Shown here: piece after piece, positions 29,514 to 37,514 of the stretch | Layout: each line of letters begins with the position of its first letter | Numbering within the stretch: the stretch's first letter is position 1 | Source of the DNA: a virus | Strand: one strand, 5' to 3' | IMG/VR virus record: IMGVR_UViG_3300031226_000004 | Span: 1 to 45,911 of that record | DNA length: 45,911 nt | Notes under the pieces: model-generated | The model's database searches: none | What the model was told of the DNA's origin: nothing | Seen by the model: only the letters and a program-made list of their open reading frames with translations | Made by a program: the position numbers and the translations under genes

Positions 29514-30402
29514 GAGCACCTATCCCCTCCCCTCGGAGGGGCAGATCATGGGGATCACCCCGGAGATGGCCAGTGATTGGCTGGCCACCCGCAGGTGGCC
29601 CAACAACCGCAACATCTCCCGGTCGATCACCGCGAAGTACCTCGGTGATATCCGCCAGGGCCGGTGGAAGCTGACCCGGCAGGGCATCATCTTCGATACC
29701 GAGGGCTTCCTGATCGACGGCCAGCACCGCTTGTCGGCGCTGGCCAACACCCCGCCCGAGGATCTCGTCGAAAAGTACGGCCACCCGTGGCTGGACCTGT
29801 GGGTCTACCCGGACGAGCCCACGGACACGTTCGACTCGTACGACCAGAACTTCCGCCGCGTGGCGGCCCACCTGATCAACGAGCCGAACTCGGTCCCCCT
29901 GGCCGCGTCGGCGCGGTTCCTGGCGTCTGTCATCGACCAGGACCCGTACTCCTTCCCGCGCTTCGGGCGCCTGAGCACCGCTGAGGTGCTGGCCACGAAG
30001 GACGCCTGGCCGGAGCTGTCCCGCTACATGTCGGACGCGCTCACGGTCAAGGGCCGTGCGTGGGTGCCCACACCTCCGCACCTGGCGGTCATTGCTCAGG
30101 CCGCGCGTACCCCGCTGGGTACGCCGGAGAAGATCAACGAGTGGTTCGACGTGCTCCGTAGCGGAGTCGTCAACAACGGGAACGACCCACGCTTCAAGCT
30201 GCGGGACCGGTTCCTGCGGGACGGCAGGACCCTATCTCTGTCCAACTTCCGGCCCGTGGTCTACTCCATGATCGTCAAGGCGTGGAACGCTCACGCCAAG
30301 GGCGAGGAGCTGACCACGCTGGCGTGGCGTTCCAACGAGCGCATTCCTACGGTCGAGGGCTACACGTCCGCGACCGCCGTTGCCGTCACCAAGGAGAGCT
30401 GA
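29479..30402 (+). CDS. ParB/sulfiredoxin-like domain protein
   Basis: 307 aa. Residues 40-85 carry the hallmark of this phage family: ..SITAKYLGDIRQGRWKLT.., then GIIFDTEG and LIDGQHRLSAL. The rest is helical (..AASARFLASVID.., ..LRSGVVNNGNDPRFKLRDRF..). ParB-like folds bind or cut DNA or act as nucleotide-dependent switches. In phages this type is common but its substrate is unknown. The start is inside the previous gene, preceded by GAAGGAGAGGAAG. Confidence 0.75.
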   Translation: MRVEMRVLTPAESTYPLPSEGQIMGITPEMASDWLATRRWPNNRNISRSITAKYLGDIRQGRWKLTRQGIIFDTEGFLIDGQHRLSALANTPPEDLVEKYGHPWLDLWVYPDEPTDTFDSYDQNFRRVAAHLINEPNSVPLAASARFLASVIDQDPYSFPRFGRLSTAEVLATKDAWPELSRYMSDALTVKGRAWVPTPPHLAVIAQAARTPLGTPEKINEWFDVLRSGVVNNGNDPRFKLRDRFLRDGRTLSLSNFRPVVYSMIVKAWNAHAKGEELTTLAWRSNERIPTVEGYTSATAVAVTKES

Positions 30403-30404
30403 AC

Positions 30405-30680
30405 ATGGCCGAGCGGAGCGTTCACGCCACAAGGATCTTGAGGACCCAGGCGCTCGCGCCTCGCGAGAAGCGTGCCTGGGTCGCGAAGATCATGGCGAAG
30501 GCGGAGGAGATCGAGACGGCGCAGGACGAACTCAGCGACACGTTCGTCGATGCGTACGACGCCGGTATGTCGTACGGACAGCTCGGTGCAGCCCTGGGGC
30601 TGCACTCCACCACCATGAAAGATCGGATCGAGAGTGCCCGCGCAGCGCGTGCTGAACGCGGTGGCAAGCGTTCTCGGTGA
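30405..30680 (+). CDS. Helix-turn-helix DNA-binding protein
   Basis: 91 aa from the ATG at 30405 with AAGGAGAGC. Residues 45-80 form an HTH: ..AYDAGMSYGQLGAALGLHSTTMKDRI.., like sigma-factor region 4 or small transcription regulators. A basic tail follows. Probably regulates early or middle transcription. The next gene starts inside its end. Confidence 0.65.
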   Translation: MAERSVHATRILRTQALAPREKRAWVAKIMAKAEEIETAQDELSDTFVDAYDAGMSYGQLGAALGLHSTTMKDRIESARAARAERGGKRSR

Positions 30681-31215
30681 CCCCGAGAACGCGGATCTGA
30701 CCGCCGAGGAAGTGGCTGAGAAGGCGATCGAGGCGTACGAAGCCGAGCAGGCCAAGACGCACAACTTGATCGTGCTCGGTCACTTCCGAATCAGTGAGAC
30801 CGAGTCCTACGTGGCCGCAGTCGGCCCCCTGAGCACCCGCGCTACGGCGCGGGCTCGGGAGGTCGGCGAGCGGTTCGCCTGGGACTACAAGACCCGCAGG
30901 GGCACCGGACAGTTCGTGCTGGTGCCCCTGATCCGTAACCCGAATGAGGCGTGGGACGAAGCGCGTGTGGCCCAACTCGTCGAGTACGAGGGGCATATGG
31001 GTTCTGTGACGCCGGGCATCGAGCCCGGCTACGAGCCCATGCGGTTCGACATTCCCGACGAGGTACGGAAGCGGATCGCCGCCTCCGTCGAAGAGGTGGT
31101 GGAGAACACCGCCGTGCCCACCTGTACTTGCGGGATGGATACCACCTTGATCGAGGCGCAGAGCAAGTACGCCCTGTGTCCTCGCCATCCGAAAGGACGA
31201 GAAGGTGATAGTTGA
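30634..31215 (+). CDS. Early protein with C-terminal Cys motif
   Basis: 193 aa, GTG start, overlapping the HTH gene by 47 bases. The helical N-terminus (..AEEVAEKAIEAYEAEQAK..) leads to a beta-rich core (..LIVLGHFRISETESYVAAVGPL.. ..GQFVLVPLIRN..). It ends with CTCG..C in a small zinc-like tail. It resembles phage proteins of unknown role that accompany ParB-like genes. Confidence 0.55.
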   Translation: MPAQRVLNAVASVLGDPENADLTAEEVAEKAIEAYEAEQAKTHNLIVLGHFRISETESYVAAVGPLSTRATARAREVGERFAWDYKTRRGTGQFVLVPLIRNPNEAWDEARVAQLVEYEGHMGSVTPGIEPGYEPMRFDIPDEVRKRIAASVEEVVENTAVPTCTCGMDTTLIEAQSKYALCPRHPKGREGDS

Positions 31216-31972
31216 TCTTGGAAAGTCGTGGCTGAAGGACGCCAAGTGCTCCGGCATGGGTAGCGAGAAGTTCTTCACCGATCACAGCGTGCACTCTCTT
31301 CAGAAGCCCACGAAGACGCTGCAAGCGGCGTGGGACGAGATGAAGATGGTGTGCGGCGACTGCCCTGTGCGGCGCCAGTGCGCCCGTGACTTCCTCGGTG
31401 AGACCGAGGGCATCTACGGCGGCATGGACCCCGCGCAGCGGTACGCCGTACGGAAGGTCCATGACGTTCACGTACGAGCCCTGGACGGCCCCCTCAAGGA
31501 AGAGTATGCAGCCCTGGCGTGGCGCCTCAGCAAGGAGTGCGGCTACCCGGGCGTCTCTGTGGCTCGCATCATGGGCCTTGGCCTGACCGCAACCCAGTAC
31601 CTGGTCCAGTGGCACGAGGATCACCTCCGCGAGGAAGGTGAAGCCAAGGCCGCGCAGACACTGACTGTCGAGCTGGTGGAGACACGCCTTCCGGTGGACT
31701 TCCCGATCCGCTCAGTCGGTGACCGGGATGCCTGGGTGCGCTACGGCCGTCGTGTCGTAGCCGGGTACTACCTTGGCCAGACCGAGGACGACGCGTGGTT
31801 CTTCATGAAGGTGCCGCTCAGCAGAGAAGACTCCAGCGCCTGGTTCAAGGCGCAGGACGTGCAGATGCGACGCTCAATGCCACGTCGCGTCATGAAGCGC
31901 GTAGGGAATGAGAGTCGCATCTATGGCACGGCGCTCAGCAAGTACAGCGGGGACGTCAAGCAGGCTGGGTGA
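31205..31972 (+). CDS. WhiB-like iron-sulphur regulator with long C-terminal extension
   Basis: 255 aa, GTG start. Four cysteines (C15, then CGDCPVRRQC at 50-59) and GIYGG at 69-73 match the WhiB family pattern for a 4Fe-4S cluster and the turn that contacts sigma factors. Typical WhiB proteins are about 80-140 aa; here an extra 150 residues follow, with a helix-turn-helix-like ..GVSVARIMGLGLTATQYLVQW... WhiB proteins are specific to Actinobacteria and their phages. Likely redirects host RNA polymerase. Confidence 0.78.
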   Translation: MIVDLGKSWLKDAKCSGMGSEKFFTDHSVHSLQKPTKTLQAAWDEMKMVCGDCPVRRQCARDFLGETEGIYGGMDPAQRYAVRKVHDVHVRALDGPLKEEYAALAWRLSKECGYPGVSVARIMGLGLTATQYLVQWHEDHLREEGEAKAAQTLTVELVETRLPVDFPIRSVGDRDAWVRYGRRVVAGYYLGQTEDDAWFFMKVPLSREDSSAWFKAQDVQMRRSMPRRVMKRVGNESRIYGTALSKYSGDVKQAG

Positions 31973-32834
31973 GATCAAGCATGTCTCGTACTCCACCCTG
32001 ACCAGCTGGTTCGACTGTCCCAAGAAGGTCGAACTGGCAAAGATCAGGCGGGCGCCCGCGCGTCCCGCCTGGTGGTTCGCCGGGGGCAGTGCCGTACACG
32101 CGGCGACCGAGGAGTACGACCGCTGGACACTGCGCGATGCGGTGTCCAGGCCGAAGTTCTCCATCGTGGACGAGTTCCAGATCGCCTTCGATCGCGAGTA
32201 CGAGGAGATCAAGGCCAAGTGGCCGGAAGAGTCCGAGTGGCGTCACGCGGGGCCGAAGACGGCCCCCGAGACGTACGACCGGTGGATGAAGAACGGACCG
32301 TTGTTCGTCGGCAACTACATCTCCTGGCGCCGGAGCACGGACTACATCATCTGGACGGCTGGAGCGGATGAAGTCCGCTCCGAAGTCGTCGGCATCGAGA
32401 CCGACCTGTCGTGCTTCCTGCCCGGCTGCGACAAGGAGATCAAGGCGTACGCCGACCGGATCTTCTGGACTCCGTCGCTTCAGCAGATCCACATCATCGA
32501 CCTGAAGACCGGCACGCGTGGTCCACGCGTGCCTCTCCAGTTCGGCACCTACGGTGCGTGCCTGAAGTACAAGTTCGACGTGGACGCGGCCACCGGCGCG
32601 GCCTTCATGAACCGGGAGGGCGCCTTGGGTAAGGCGTTCCCTCTCGCCAAGTACACGCCCGCGTACGTCGGGCGCCTGTTCGGGCACCTGTCCCGAGCAG
32701 TAGATGCGCAGGTCTTCCCTGCGCACGAGGGCAGCTCGTGTCGTATGTGCGACGTGTCCGACAGTTGCTACATCAACGGCGGAACCCTGTCGGCGACGTA
32801 CGACCCTGACGATCCGGACTGCCCGCCGTTCTAG
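31908..32834 (+). CDS. Cas4/RecB-like PD-(D/E)XK exonuclease with iron-sulphur cysteines
   Basis: 308 aa, or 303 from the ATG at 31923, which has a better-spaced Shine-Dalgarno. YSTLTSWFDCPKK (Cys37), GSAVHAATEEY, GIETD (Glu164), IIDLKTG (Asp198, Lys200) and CRMCDVSDSC (Cys278, 281, 287) match the nuclease core and four cysteine ligands of Cas4/AddB-type exonucleases. Likely resects DNA ends in replication or recombination. Overlaps the WhiB-like gene by 65 bases. Confidence 0.8.
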   Translation: MRVASMARRSASTAGTSSRLGEIKHVSYSTLTSWFDCPKKVELAKIRRAPARPAWWFAGGSAVHAATEEYDRWTLRDAVSRPKFSIVDEFQIAFDREYEEIKAKWPEESEWRHAGPKTAPETYDRWMKNGPLFVGNYISWRRSTDYIIWTAGADEVRSEVVGIETDLSCFLPGCDKEIKAYADRIFWTPSLQQIHIIDLKTGTRGPRVPLQFGTYGACLKYKFDVDAATGAAFMNREGALGKAFPLAKYTPAYVGRLFGHLSRAVDAQVFPAHEGSSCRMCDVSDSCYINGGTLSATYDPDDPDCPPF

Positions 32835-32849
32835 GAGGAGAGGAACCTC

Positions 32850-33308
32850 ATGAGTTACAGCAACAACGACAGTGCCGAAGAGTTCAAGTTCGCCCGGCAC
32901 GCCACCTTCACGGTGCTCGGTGCCGTCGCACTGATCATCGTGATCATCCTCGGCTGCATGTTCGGCTTCCGTGCCTACAGCCGAGGGCAGGCGGTGAAGG
33001 ACGCGCACAACAACGTCACCACCAGCCAGATCAAGGCGAACAACCAGGTTCAGCTCAACAAGATCGAGATTGCGCAGCAGGCACAGCGCGTCAAGATCGA
33101 GCAACAGAAGGCACAGATCCGCTTCGAGAAGTCCAAGGGCATCCGCGAAGCGCAGGATGAGATCGCCAAGACCCTGACGCCCCTGTACGTGCAGTTCGAG
33201 ATGACCGAAGCGCTCAAGGAGATCGCCCTGTCGGGCAAGAACTCCTCGGTCATCTACATCCCGACCGGCGCGGACGGACTGCCCATCACCGCCATCGCGA
33301 AGAAGTAG
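32850..33308 (+). CDS. Membrane-anchored coiled-coil protein
   Basis: 152 aa, ATG with TAGGAGGAGAGG. One transmembrane segment at about 20-42 (..FTVLGAVALIIVIILGCMFG..), then a long Gln/Lys-rich coiled coil (..QVQLNKIEIAQQAQRVKIEQ..) and a short conserved end (..SSVIYIPTGADGLPIT..), similar in layout to SPFH/stomatin-like phage proteins. Could organise the membrane or protect it; unknown function. Confidence 0.6.
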   Translation: MSYSNNDSAEEFKFARHATFTVLGAVALIIVIILGCMFGFRAYSRGQAVKDAHNNVTTSQIKANNQVQLNKIEIAQQAQRVKIEQQKAQIRFEKSKGIREAQDEIAKTLTPLYVQFEMTEALKEIALSGKNSSVIYIPTGADGLPITAIAKK

Positions 33309-33311
33309 TCC

Positions 33312-33593
33312 GTGACCCACACCCAGATGTTCTGGCTCGGCGCGGGCTTCGTGTTCGTGGGCTTCGTGCTGAACATGATGCAGGACCGCTTCTGGTTCAA
33401 CCTGGCCGCCGCCCTAACGGGCTCCTCGGGCATGGTCCTGGTGGGGTTCTCGTCCAAGGACCCGTGGGCCACTCAGGTCTCCTGGGTTTTCGCGCTCATC
33501 ATCATGGCCAGTTGGGCGGTCGACGAACTCAGCGCCTGGTACGGCAGATACCGAGTGAAGGAGAAGGATGGCAAGCAACGGTTCGATGCGTGA
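33312..33593 (+). CDS. Small multi-span membrane protein
   Basis: 93 aa, GTG start. Three hydrophobic stretches (..MFWLGAGFVFVGFVLNM.., ..FNLAAALTGSSGMVLVGF.., ..VSWVFALIIMASWAV..) followed by a basic tail. Adjacent to another membrane protein. Unknown function; holin-like topology is possible but it is in the early arm. Confidence 0.55.
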   Translation: MTHTQMFWLGAGFVFVGFVLNMMQDRFWFNLAAALTGSSGMVLVGFSSKDPWATQVSWVFALIIMASWAVDELSAWYGRYRVKEKDGKQRFDA

Positions 33594-33747
33594 CAAGTCC
33601 ATGGCCTCGTACCTCAAGGAGCGAGGCATCGAGCGCAACAGTGGCGCCTGCCCCTGGGGGTGCGGGCGCCTGATCACCAACGGCGGTACGCCGCTGCTGC
33701 TGCACCTGAACTCCTGCAAGGGGAGTCCGAGGAAGGTGCGGGGATGA
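33568..33747 (+). CDS. Micro-protein with CCHC zinc finger
   Basis: 59 aa; ATG with GAAGGAG, starting within the end of the membrane protein. C28-x3-C32 and H-x3-C near residues 46-50 (CPWGC..LLLHLNSC) form one zinc finger. Basic ends suggest nucleic-acid binding. Confidence 0.5.
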   Translation: MASNGSMRDKSMASYLKERGIERNSGACPWGCGRLITNGGTPLLLHLNSCKGSPRKVRG

Positions 33748-33827
33748 GCAACGCATGCGAGGGGTGCCACAGGCGCCCAGGTCAGTGCGAGTGCCCGAAC
33801 CCCATGGATGTGAAGGGTCGTCCTTGA
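33744..33827 (+). CDS. 27-aa Cys-rich micro-protein
   Basis: MSNACEGCHRRPGQCEC..; ATG overlaps the previous stop (ATGA). Four cysteines in 13 residues could hold one zinc ion. Small size keeps confidence low, but it continues the coupled chain. Confidence 0.35.
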   Translation: MSNACEGCHRRPGQCECPNPMDVKGRP

Positions 33828-33901
33828 CCTTCTGGAAGGTGGCCACGTTCGTTACCGTGGCCACCTTCGGCTTCCTGCTGATGATGATCTTGTTCGCGTA
33901 G
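33824..33901 (+). CDS. 25-aa membrane micro-peptide, or hairpin-bearing leader
   Basis: TTG start overlapping the previous stop, encoding MTFWKVATFVTVATFGFLLM.. , a single hydrophobic span. The same DNA contains a 13-bp perfect stem (33834-33867, GAAGGTGGCCACG / CGTGGCCACCTTC) with an 8-base loop. The peptide could be real, the hairpin could be a regulatory element, or both. Confidence 0.35.
   Translation: MTFWKVATFVTVATFGFLLMMILFA
33834..33867 (+). promoter_or_regulatory. 13-bp perfect hairpin
   Basis: GAAGGTGGCCACG and CGTGGCCACCTTC around TTCGTTAC, 47 bases upstream of the next TTG start. No T-run follows closely, so attenuation or RNA processing is more likely than termination. Confidence 0.55.
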
Positions 33902-33913
33902 AAGGAGAGTGCG

Positions 33914-34681
33914 TTGACCGAGGAGAACACTGCTGGACCGGACGCCGAGGGCGTCGACTGGACTGGCGCCGCAGGGCCTGACTGGCAGGCAGCGACCGCC
34001 GACGTGGCGTCGGAGGTTGGCCCCTATGCCGCTGGCGCTACCCCCGGCTACCCCGAGTACAGCGACAACCCCCACAATCACCGCTTCACCCTGACCTTCG
34101 CCCCGGACAAGCCCCCCTTCATCGTGGTGCGTGGGCAGACGGCGGCCGAGTGCACGGCCGCGCTCAATGAACTCGAAGCGGGCGGCGTCTACGCCAACCT
34201 CGCAGCCGCCTGGGCCTCCCTGAAGGTCCAGGGAACCATCGGTGCGGGACTGGGCCCCGTGTCCCCTGTGCCCCCGCAGGGGCCTCCTCCAGGCCCTCCG
34301 CAGGCGCCGCAGGGCTACGCTCCCCAGGGCCCTGCAACCCCTCCCCCCTTCGGGGCCAACGTGTCCGTACCGCAGGCGCCCGGCTACCAGGGGCCGCCTC
34401 AGCAGCAGTGGCAGCAGGCCGCGCCGCAGAGTGGTGGGTGGAATGGTGGAGGTGGTGCACCGCAGGGGGGTAACCCAAACGAGAAGCCGCGCCCGGCTGG
34501 GTGGGCCATGGTGGACGTGCCCTTCAGCGACAAGGACCGCTTCAAGGCCTTGCGAGTGAAGGGCACGGAGACCGAGGCCTACCTGCGCGGGAAGATTCAG
34601 TGGGGTGGGAAGGGCGTCTACTGGCTGGAGCCCAGCATCGCTGGGTGGCTGGCGCAGCAGGGGTTCCCTGTCACCCAGTGA
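33914..34681 (+). CDS. Pro/Gln-rich protein of the replication module
   Basis: 255 aa from a TTG with AAGGAGAG. The N-terminal 110 residues are globular (..HRFTLTFAPDKPPFIVVRGQTAAECTAALNELEAGG..), a Pro/Gln/Gly linker spans about 115-190, and a small C-terminal domain ends ..KIQWGGKGVYWLEPSIAGWL... It precedes SLOG, ATPase and primase genes. Layout and place suggest a single-strand-binding or replication accessory protein, but no OB-fold signature is certain. Confidence 0.5.
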   Translation: MTEENTAGPDAEGVDWTGAAGPDWQAATADVASEVGPYAAGATPGYPEYSDNPHNHRFTLTFAPDKPPFIVVRGQTAAECTAALNELEAGGVYANLAAAWASLKVQGTIGAGLGPVSPVPPQGPPPGPPQAPQGYAPQGPATPPPFGANVSVPQAPGYQGPPQQQWQQAAPQSGGWNGGGGAPQGGNPNEKPRPAGWAMVDVPFSDKDRFKALRVKGTETEAYLRGKIQWGGKGVYWLEPSIAGWLAQQGFPVTQ

Positions 34682-35046
34682 GGGTGATCGTCACCGGCTC
34701 CCGTAAGTGGATGGACGGCAAGGCTGTACATCACGCCCTGTCCAACCTCTATCTGGAGCATGGTGCGTTCCACCTGATGCACGGCGCCTGCGCCACGGGC
34801 GCCGACGCTGCGGCCCAGGCGTGGTGGGAGGCCACTCACGCCATCACGGGATGCACAGAGGAGCGCTTCCCGGCCAACTGGGAGCGCGGCAAGCAGGCGG
34901 GACCTGAGCGCAACCGGCGCATGGTGGAGGCGGGCGCTGATCTGGTGCTCGCCTTCCCACTCCCCGACGGCTCGGGGACCCAGCACACGATGCAACTGGC
35001 CCGCGATGCGGGCATTGAGATTGTGGAGCCTTGCAAGGAGGGGTAG
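34678..35046 (+). CDS. SLOG-domain protein (YspA-like)
   Basis: 122 aa, GTG overlapping the previous stop (GTGA). Rossmann-like start RVIVTGSRKW, then HGACATGADAAAQAW, RFPANWERGKQAGPERNRRMV and LVLAFPLPDGSGT, the standard SLOG/YspA-like set of nucleotide-binding motifs. SLOG proteins bind nucleotide-derived signals or cleave nucleotide derivatives. Common in actinobacteriophages; substrate unknown. Confidence 0.75.
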   Translation: MRVIVTGSRKWMDGKAVHHALSNLYLEHGAFHLMHGACATGADAAAQAWWEATHAITGCTEERFPANWERGKQAGPERNRRMVEAGADLVLAFPLPDGSGTQHTMQLARDAGIEIVEPCKEG

Positions 35047-35907
35047 TTGCATCGTCTCTCTCGCCTGGTGAAGACGGGGACGGTGGGGCAAGAGCCCTTG
35101 CCGTCCCCGTTTCCATCCTGGACCGAGCGCGGTATGCGCATCCGCAGGTCAAGCTTGCACTTGTGGGCTGGCCCATCGGCCAGCTTCAAGACCATGACGA
35201 TCATGAACGCGATCATGAACATGCGGACACCCACGCTCATGTTCTCGACCGACTCGGATGAGTCGACCATCGCCTCACGCATGCTCGGAGTCATCACGAA
35301 GACTCCGATCGAGCAGACCGAGGAGTGGCTGAAGCCCACCTCCCAGCATCTGAACCGGGCAGCACAACTCCTTGCGGAGTACGACTTCATACGGTTCGAC
35401 TTCGCACCGAATCCAAGTCTGGACGATGTCTGGAACGGGGCGTACGCCTACGCCACGGTCGAGGGGGTGTGGCCGCAGCAGATCGTCATCGATATCGCGT
35501 CCGACGTGGGCCACACGTTCGGCAACGCCGATGAGTGGGGGATCTTGAAAGACCTCATGCGCCAGGGCAAGGTGCTCGCCCGTGAGACGGGCGCCGCTGT
35601 GCACCTGGTACACCACGTCTCGGACGCCTGGCGTCCCACGGCAGAGCGTCCGGTCCCCTCGAAGGGGGACGTGCTGGGCAAGGTCTCGGGTCTCCCGGTC
35701 CTCATGGTCAACTTCGCACCGACCGACCGAGAGGGGGAACTCCTTGCCGCATGCGTCAAGAACCGCTTTGCCAAGTGCGACCCGTCCGGGCGCACCTACC
35801 TTCGGATGCGGGTGGACCCGCAGACCGGCTTCGTCGGGGACTGGGTCCCTGGTCTAGTCAGCAACAACGCCAACTGGTGGGGAGAATCCCGTGGAAGAGA
35901 AGACTGA
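35047..35907 (+). CDS. RecA/DnaB-like ATPase (candidate replicative helicase)
   Basis: 286 aa, TTG with a strong AAGGAGGGG Shine-Dalgarno. P-loop AGPSASFKT at 41-49, Walker B QIVIDIASD at 145-153, and a following LVHHVSD, matching the RecA/DnaB core. The N-terminal domain of DnaB is absent and the protein is short, so it may act with the primase proteins downstream or be a RecA-like recombinase (KaiC/RadA type). Replication module context supports the helicase view. Confidence 0.7.
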   Translation: MHRLSRLVKTGTVGQEPLPSPFPSWTERGMRIRRSSLHLWAGPSASFKTMTIMNAIMNMRTPTLMFSTDSDESTIASRMLGVITKTPIEQTEEWLKPTSQHLNRAAQLLAEYDFIRFDFAPNPSLDDVWNGAYAYATVEGVWPQQIVIDIASDVGHTFGNADEWGILKDLMRQGKVLARETGAAVHLVHHVSDAWRPTAERPVPSKGDVLGKVSGLPVLMVNFAPTDREGELLAACVKNRFAKCDPSGRTYLRMRVDPQTGFVGDWVPGLVSNNANWWGESRGRED

Positions 35908-36157
35908 GATGAAGTGGGGGGCGCCGCCCCCAGCGGTACCGAAGAGCAACCTGCATGCGCCGAAGGCGGCAGCCATGCGGGAGCGCCCCGGCGAGTGGGG
36001 TGAGGTGGGAACCTACGGCTCCGAAAGTTCGGCCGCATCCATGGCGCGGACCATCCGCACCGGTCAGGTCGCCGCCTGGAAGCCCGCAGGGGCGTTCGAG
36101 GCCACCTCGCGTGGATGCGTGGTCTACGCCCGCTACGTGGGTGAGTCCGATGAGTGA
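35891..36157 (+). CDS. Small basic protein of the replication module
   Basis: 88 aa, GTG with GGGGAG. Residues 30-80 (..PGEWGEVGTYGSESSAASMARTIRTGQ.. ..FEATSRGCVVYARYVG..) look like a small DNA-binding or regulatory fold. Overlaps the ATPase end and the next ATG. Unknown function. Confidence 0.5.
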   Translation: MEEKTEMKWGAPPPAVPKSNLHAPKAAAMRERPGEWGEVGTYGSESSAASMARTIRTGQVAAWKPAGAFEATSRGCVVYARYVGESDE

Positions 36158-36356
36158 CCCCATGGAGGAATGGATCGAAGCGCACTCCCAGCTACTGGAG
36201 GCCATACAAAGGACCGTCACCGAAAACCAGGCGGCGGGTAGAAGCCGTGAGTACGTGCTGGGCTACATCGAGGGCATGATCCATGCCGCCCAGATCCCTT
36301 CCCGCACACGCGCTAGCGCGCTGACCTACTTCGAGGCAGCGTGGCCTCATGAGTGA
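36150..36356 (+). CDS. Small helical protein of the replication module
   Basis: 68 aa, ATG inside the end of the previous gene. Mostly helix (..EEWIEAHSQLLEAIQRTVTENQAAG.., ..EYVLGYIEGMIHAAQ..). No motif recognised. Confidence 0.5.
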   Translation: MSDPMEEWIEAHSQLLEAIQRTVTENQAAGRSREYVLGYIEGMIHAAQIPSRTRASALTYFEAAWPHE

Positions 36357-36549
36357 TCTGCACCCGTTGCCCCTGGTGGGGCACGACATGCCGGTCACGC
36401 CCGAAGTGCGAGGCAGGGTCTGGCGCGCCGGGCAGTCCTGGTACTGGGGTTACGCCAACCAGGACACGTTCTTCGTCACCGCTCACGGCCCCTTCGGGTC
36501 GTGGCGCGAGGCGTACGACTCGGCACATCGGATGGTGAGTTTGCTGTGA
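36349..36549 (+). CDS. Small aromatic protein
   Basis: 66 aa, overlapping the previous gene end. ..VWRAGQSWYWGYANQDTFFVTAHGPFGSW.. suggests a compact beta sheet. No known family; supported by coupling on both sides. Confidence 0.45.
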   Translation: MSDLHPLPLVGHDMPVTPEVRGRVWRAGQSWYWGYANQDTFFVTAHGPFGSWREAYDSAHRMVSLL

Positions 36550-36719
36550 ACAAGCGAGCGCGCCTGACCAGGCGCATCCTGCGGGAACACCGCAGGGGTG
36601 AGCTGATGCACTTCGAGTTGATCCGCAAGCCGCCACGCAAGGGGTGGGCAACTCTATGGAACTGCACCCACTGCCACGTCTTCTTCGGGCGACAGGAGAT
36701 CCCACGTGCCTACCGCTAA
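36546..36719 (+). CDS. Small basic protein with CxxC
   Basis: 57 aa, GTG overlapping the previous stop. Basic N-terminus (MNKRARLTRRILREHRRG) and one CTHC; probably binds nucleic acid. No family recognised. Confidence 0.45.
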   Translation: MNKRARLTRRILREHRRGELMHFELIRKPPRKGWATLWNCTHCHVFFGRQEIPRAYR

Positions 36720-37257
36720 CGCCCGCAAGGGTGCGGAGACCGAGCGCATGGTGGCGAAGTACCTGGTCAAACAGGGCTTCCCGCTGGCCGACCGGCGTCT
36801 GCGGGAGGGTCGCGCAGACGATCAAGGGGACATCGACGGTGTCCCCTACACCACGATCCAGGTGAAGTACGTGGCCCAGCCACGTATGCAGTCCTGGGTG
36901 GACGACACGCTCAAGCAGCGGGATGAAGCGGGCACTCCGCTTTGCATGCTGGTCGTGCGGGTCAAGGGGCAGGCCCCCGGCAAGTGGCACGCCTACATGC
37001 CGTCCTCGTACTTCATCGCCTCCTTCGAGGGCTTCGAGGGTGACCTGGTCAGTGGTGTGCCCGAGACGGAGGCCTGGACATGGATAAGGCTCGACCTTCG
37101 CATGGCCGTTTTCGCTCTTCTGAGAATGACGACGACCCTCGCTGGCCTCTCGCGCCAGTCCTTGAGCACTACGACGTCGAGCTTTCCGGGCGAGACGAGG
37201 GCGCCGCTCTCTGTCCGATTCACGGTGAGCGGGTCGCCTCCTTCAGCTACAACCTGA
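36706..37257 (+). CDS. Holliday-junction-resolvase-like PD-(D/E)XK nuclease
   Basis: 183 aa, GTG with CAGGAG. Residues 5-70 show the Hjc-like core: KGAETERMVAKYL (Glu), then ADDQGDIDG (Asp) and the Q-V-K triad ..TIQVKYV. The last 60 residues overlap the primase gene in another frame and look less protein-like, so the functional domain is the first 120 or so. It would resolve branched DNA during replication or packaging. Neighbours are primase and ATPase. Confidence 0.68.
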   Translation: MPTANARKGAETERMVAKYLVKQGFPLADRRLREGRADDQGDIDGVPYTTIQVKYVAQPRMQSWVDDTLKQRDEAGTPLCMLVVRVKGQAPGKWHAYMPSSYFIASFEGFEGDLVSGVPETEAWTWIRLDLRMAVFALLRMTTTLAGLSRQSLSTTTSSFPGETRAPLSVRFTVSGSPPSATT

Positions 37258-37514
37258 CCAAGGGCGTGTACTTCTGCTTCGCATGCGACGCGAAGGGCAC
37301 GGCCATCAATCTGATCATGGCGATGGAGTCGTGCGACCGTGGAACTGCCATCACCCGAGCAGAAGGTCTTCTACGAGCAAGCGGCATCGCAGTACCAACG
37401 CGATCTCTCCAGCGATACGGCCGCCCAGGACTATCTGAAGGGGCGGGGGATCGGCCCCGAGCTGGCCGGTTTGTTCCGCCTGGGAAGCGTGCAAAGCCCG
37501 CTCTTGGGTCATGA
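37080..37514 (+). CDS. Primase N-terminal zinc-binding part
   Basis: 144 aa, ATG with GGAGG. Zinc site C45-x2-H48 and C66-x2-C69 (CPIHG..FCFAC) followed by the G-T-A-I-N-L-I motif, as in DnaG-type CHC2 zinc domains. The frame continues 175 bases into the TOPRIM gene in another frame, where it becomes basic and irregular. It recognises template for primer synthesis together with the next gene. Confidence 0.72.
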   Translation: MDKARPSHGRFRSSENDDDPRWPLAPVLEHYDVELSGRDEGAALCPIHGERVASFSYNLTKGVYFCFACDAKGTAINLIMAMESCDRGTAITRAEGLLRASGIAVPTRSLQRYGRPGLSEGAGDRPRAGRFVPPGKRAKPALGS

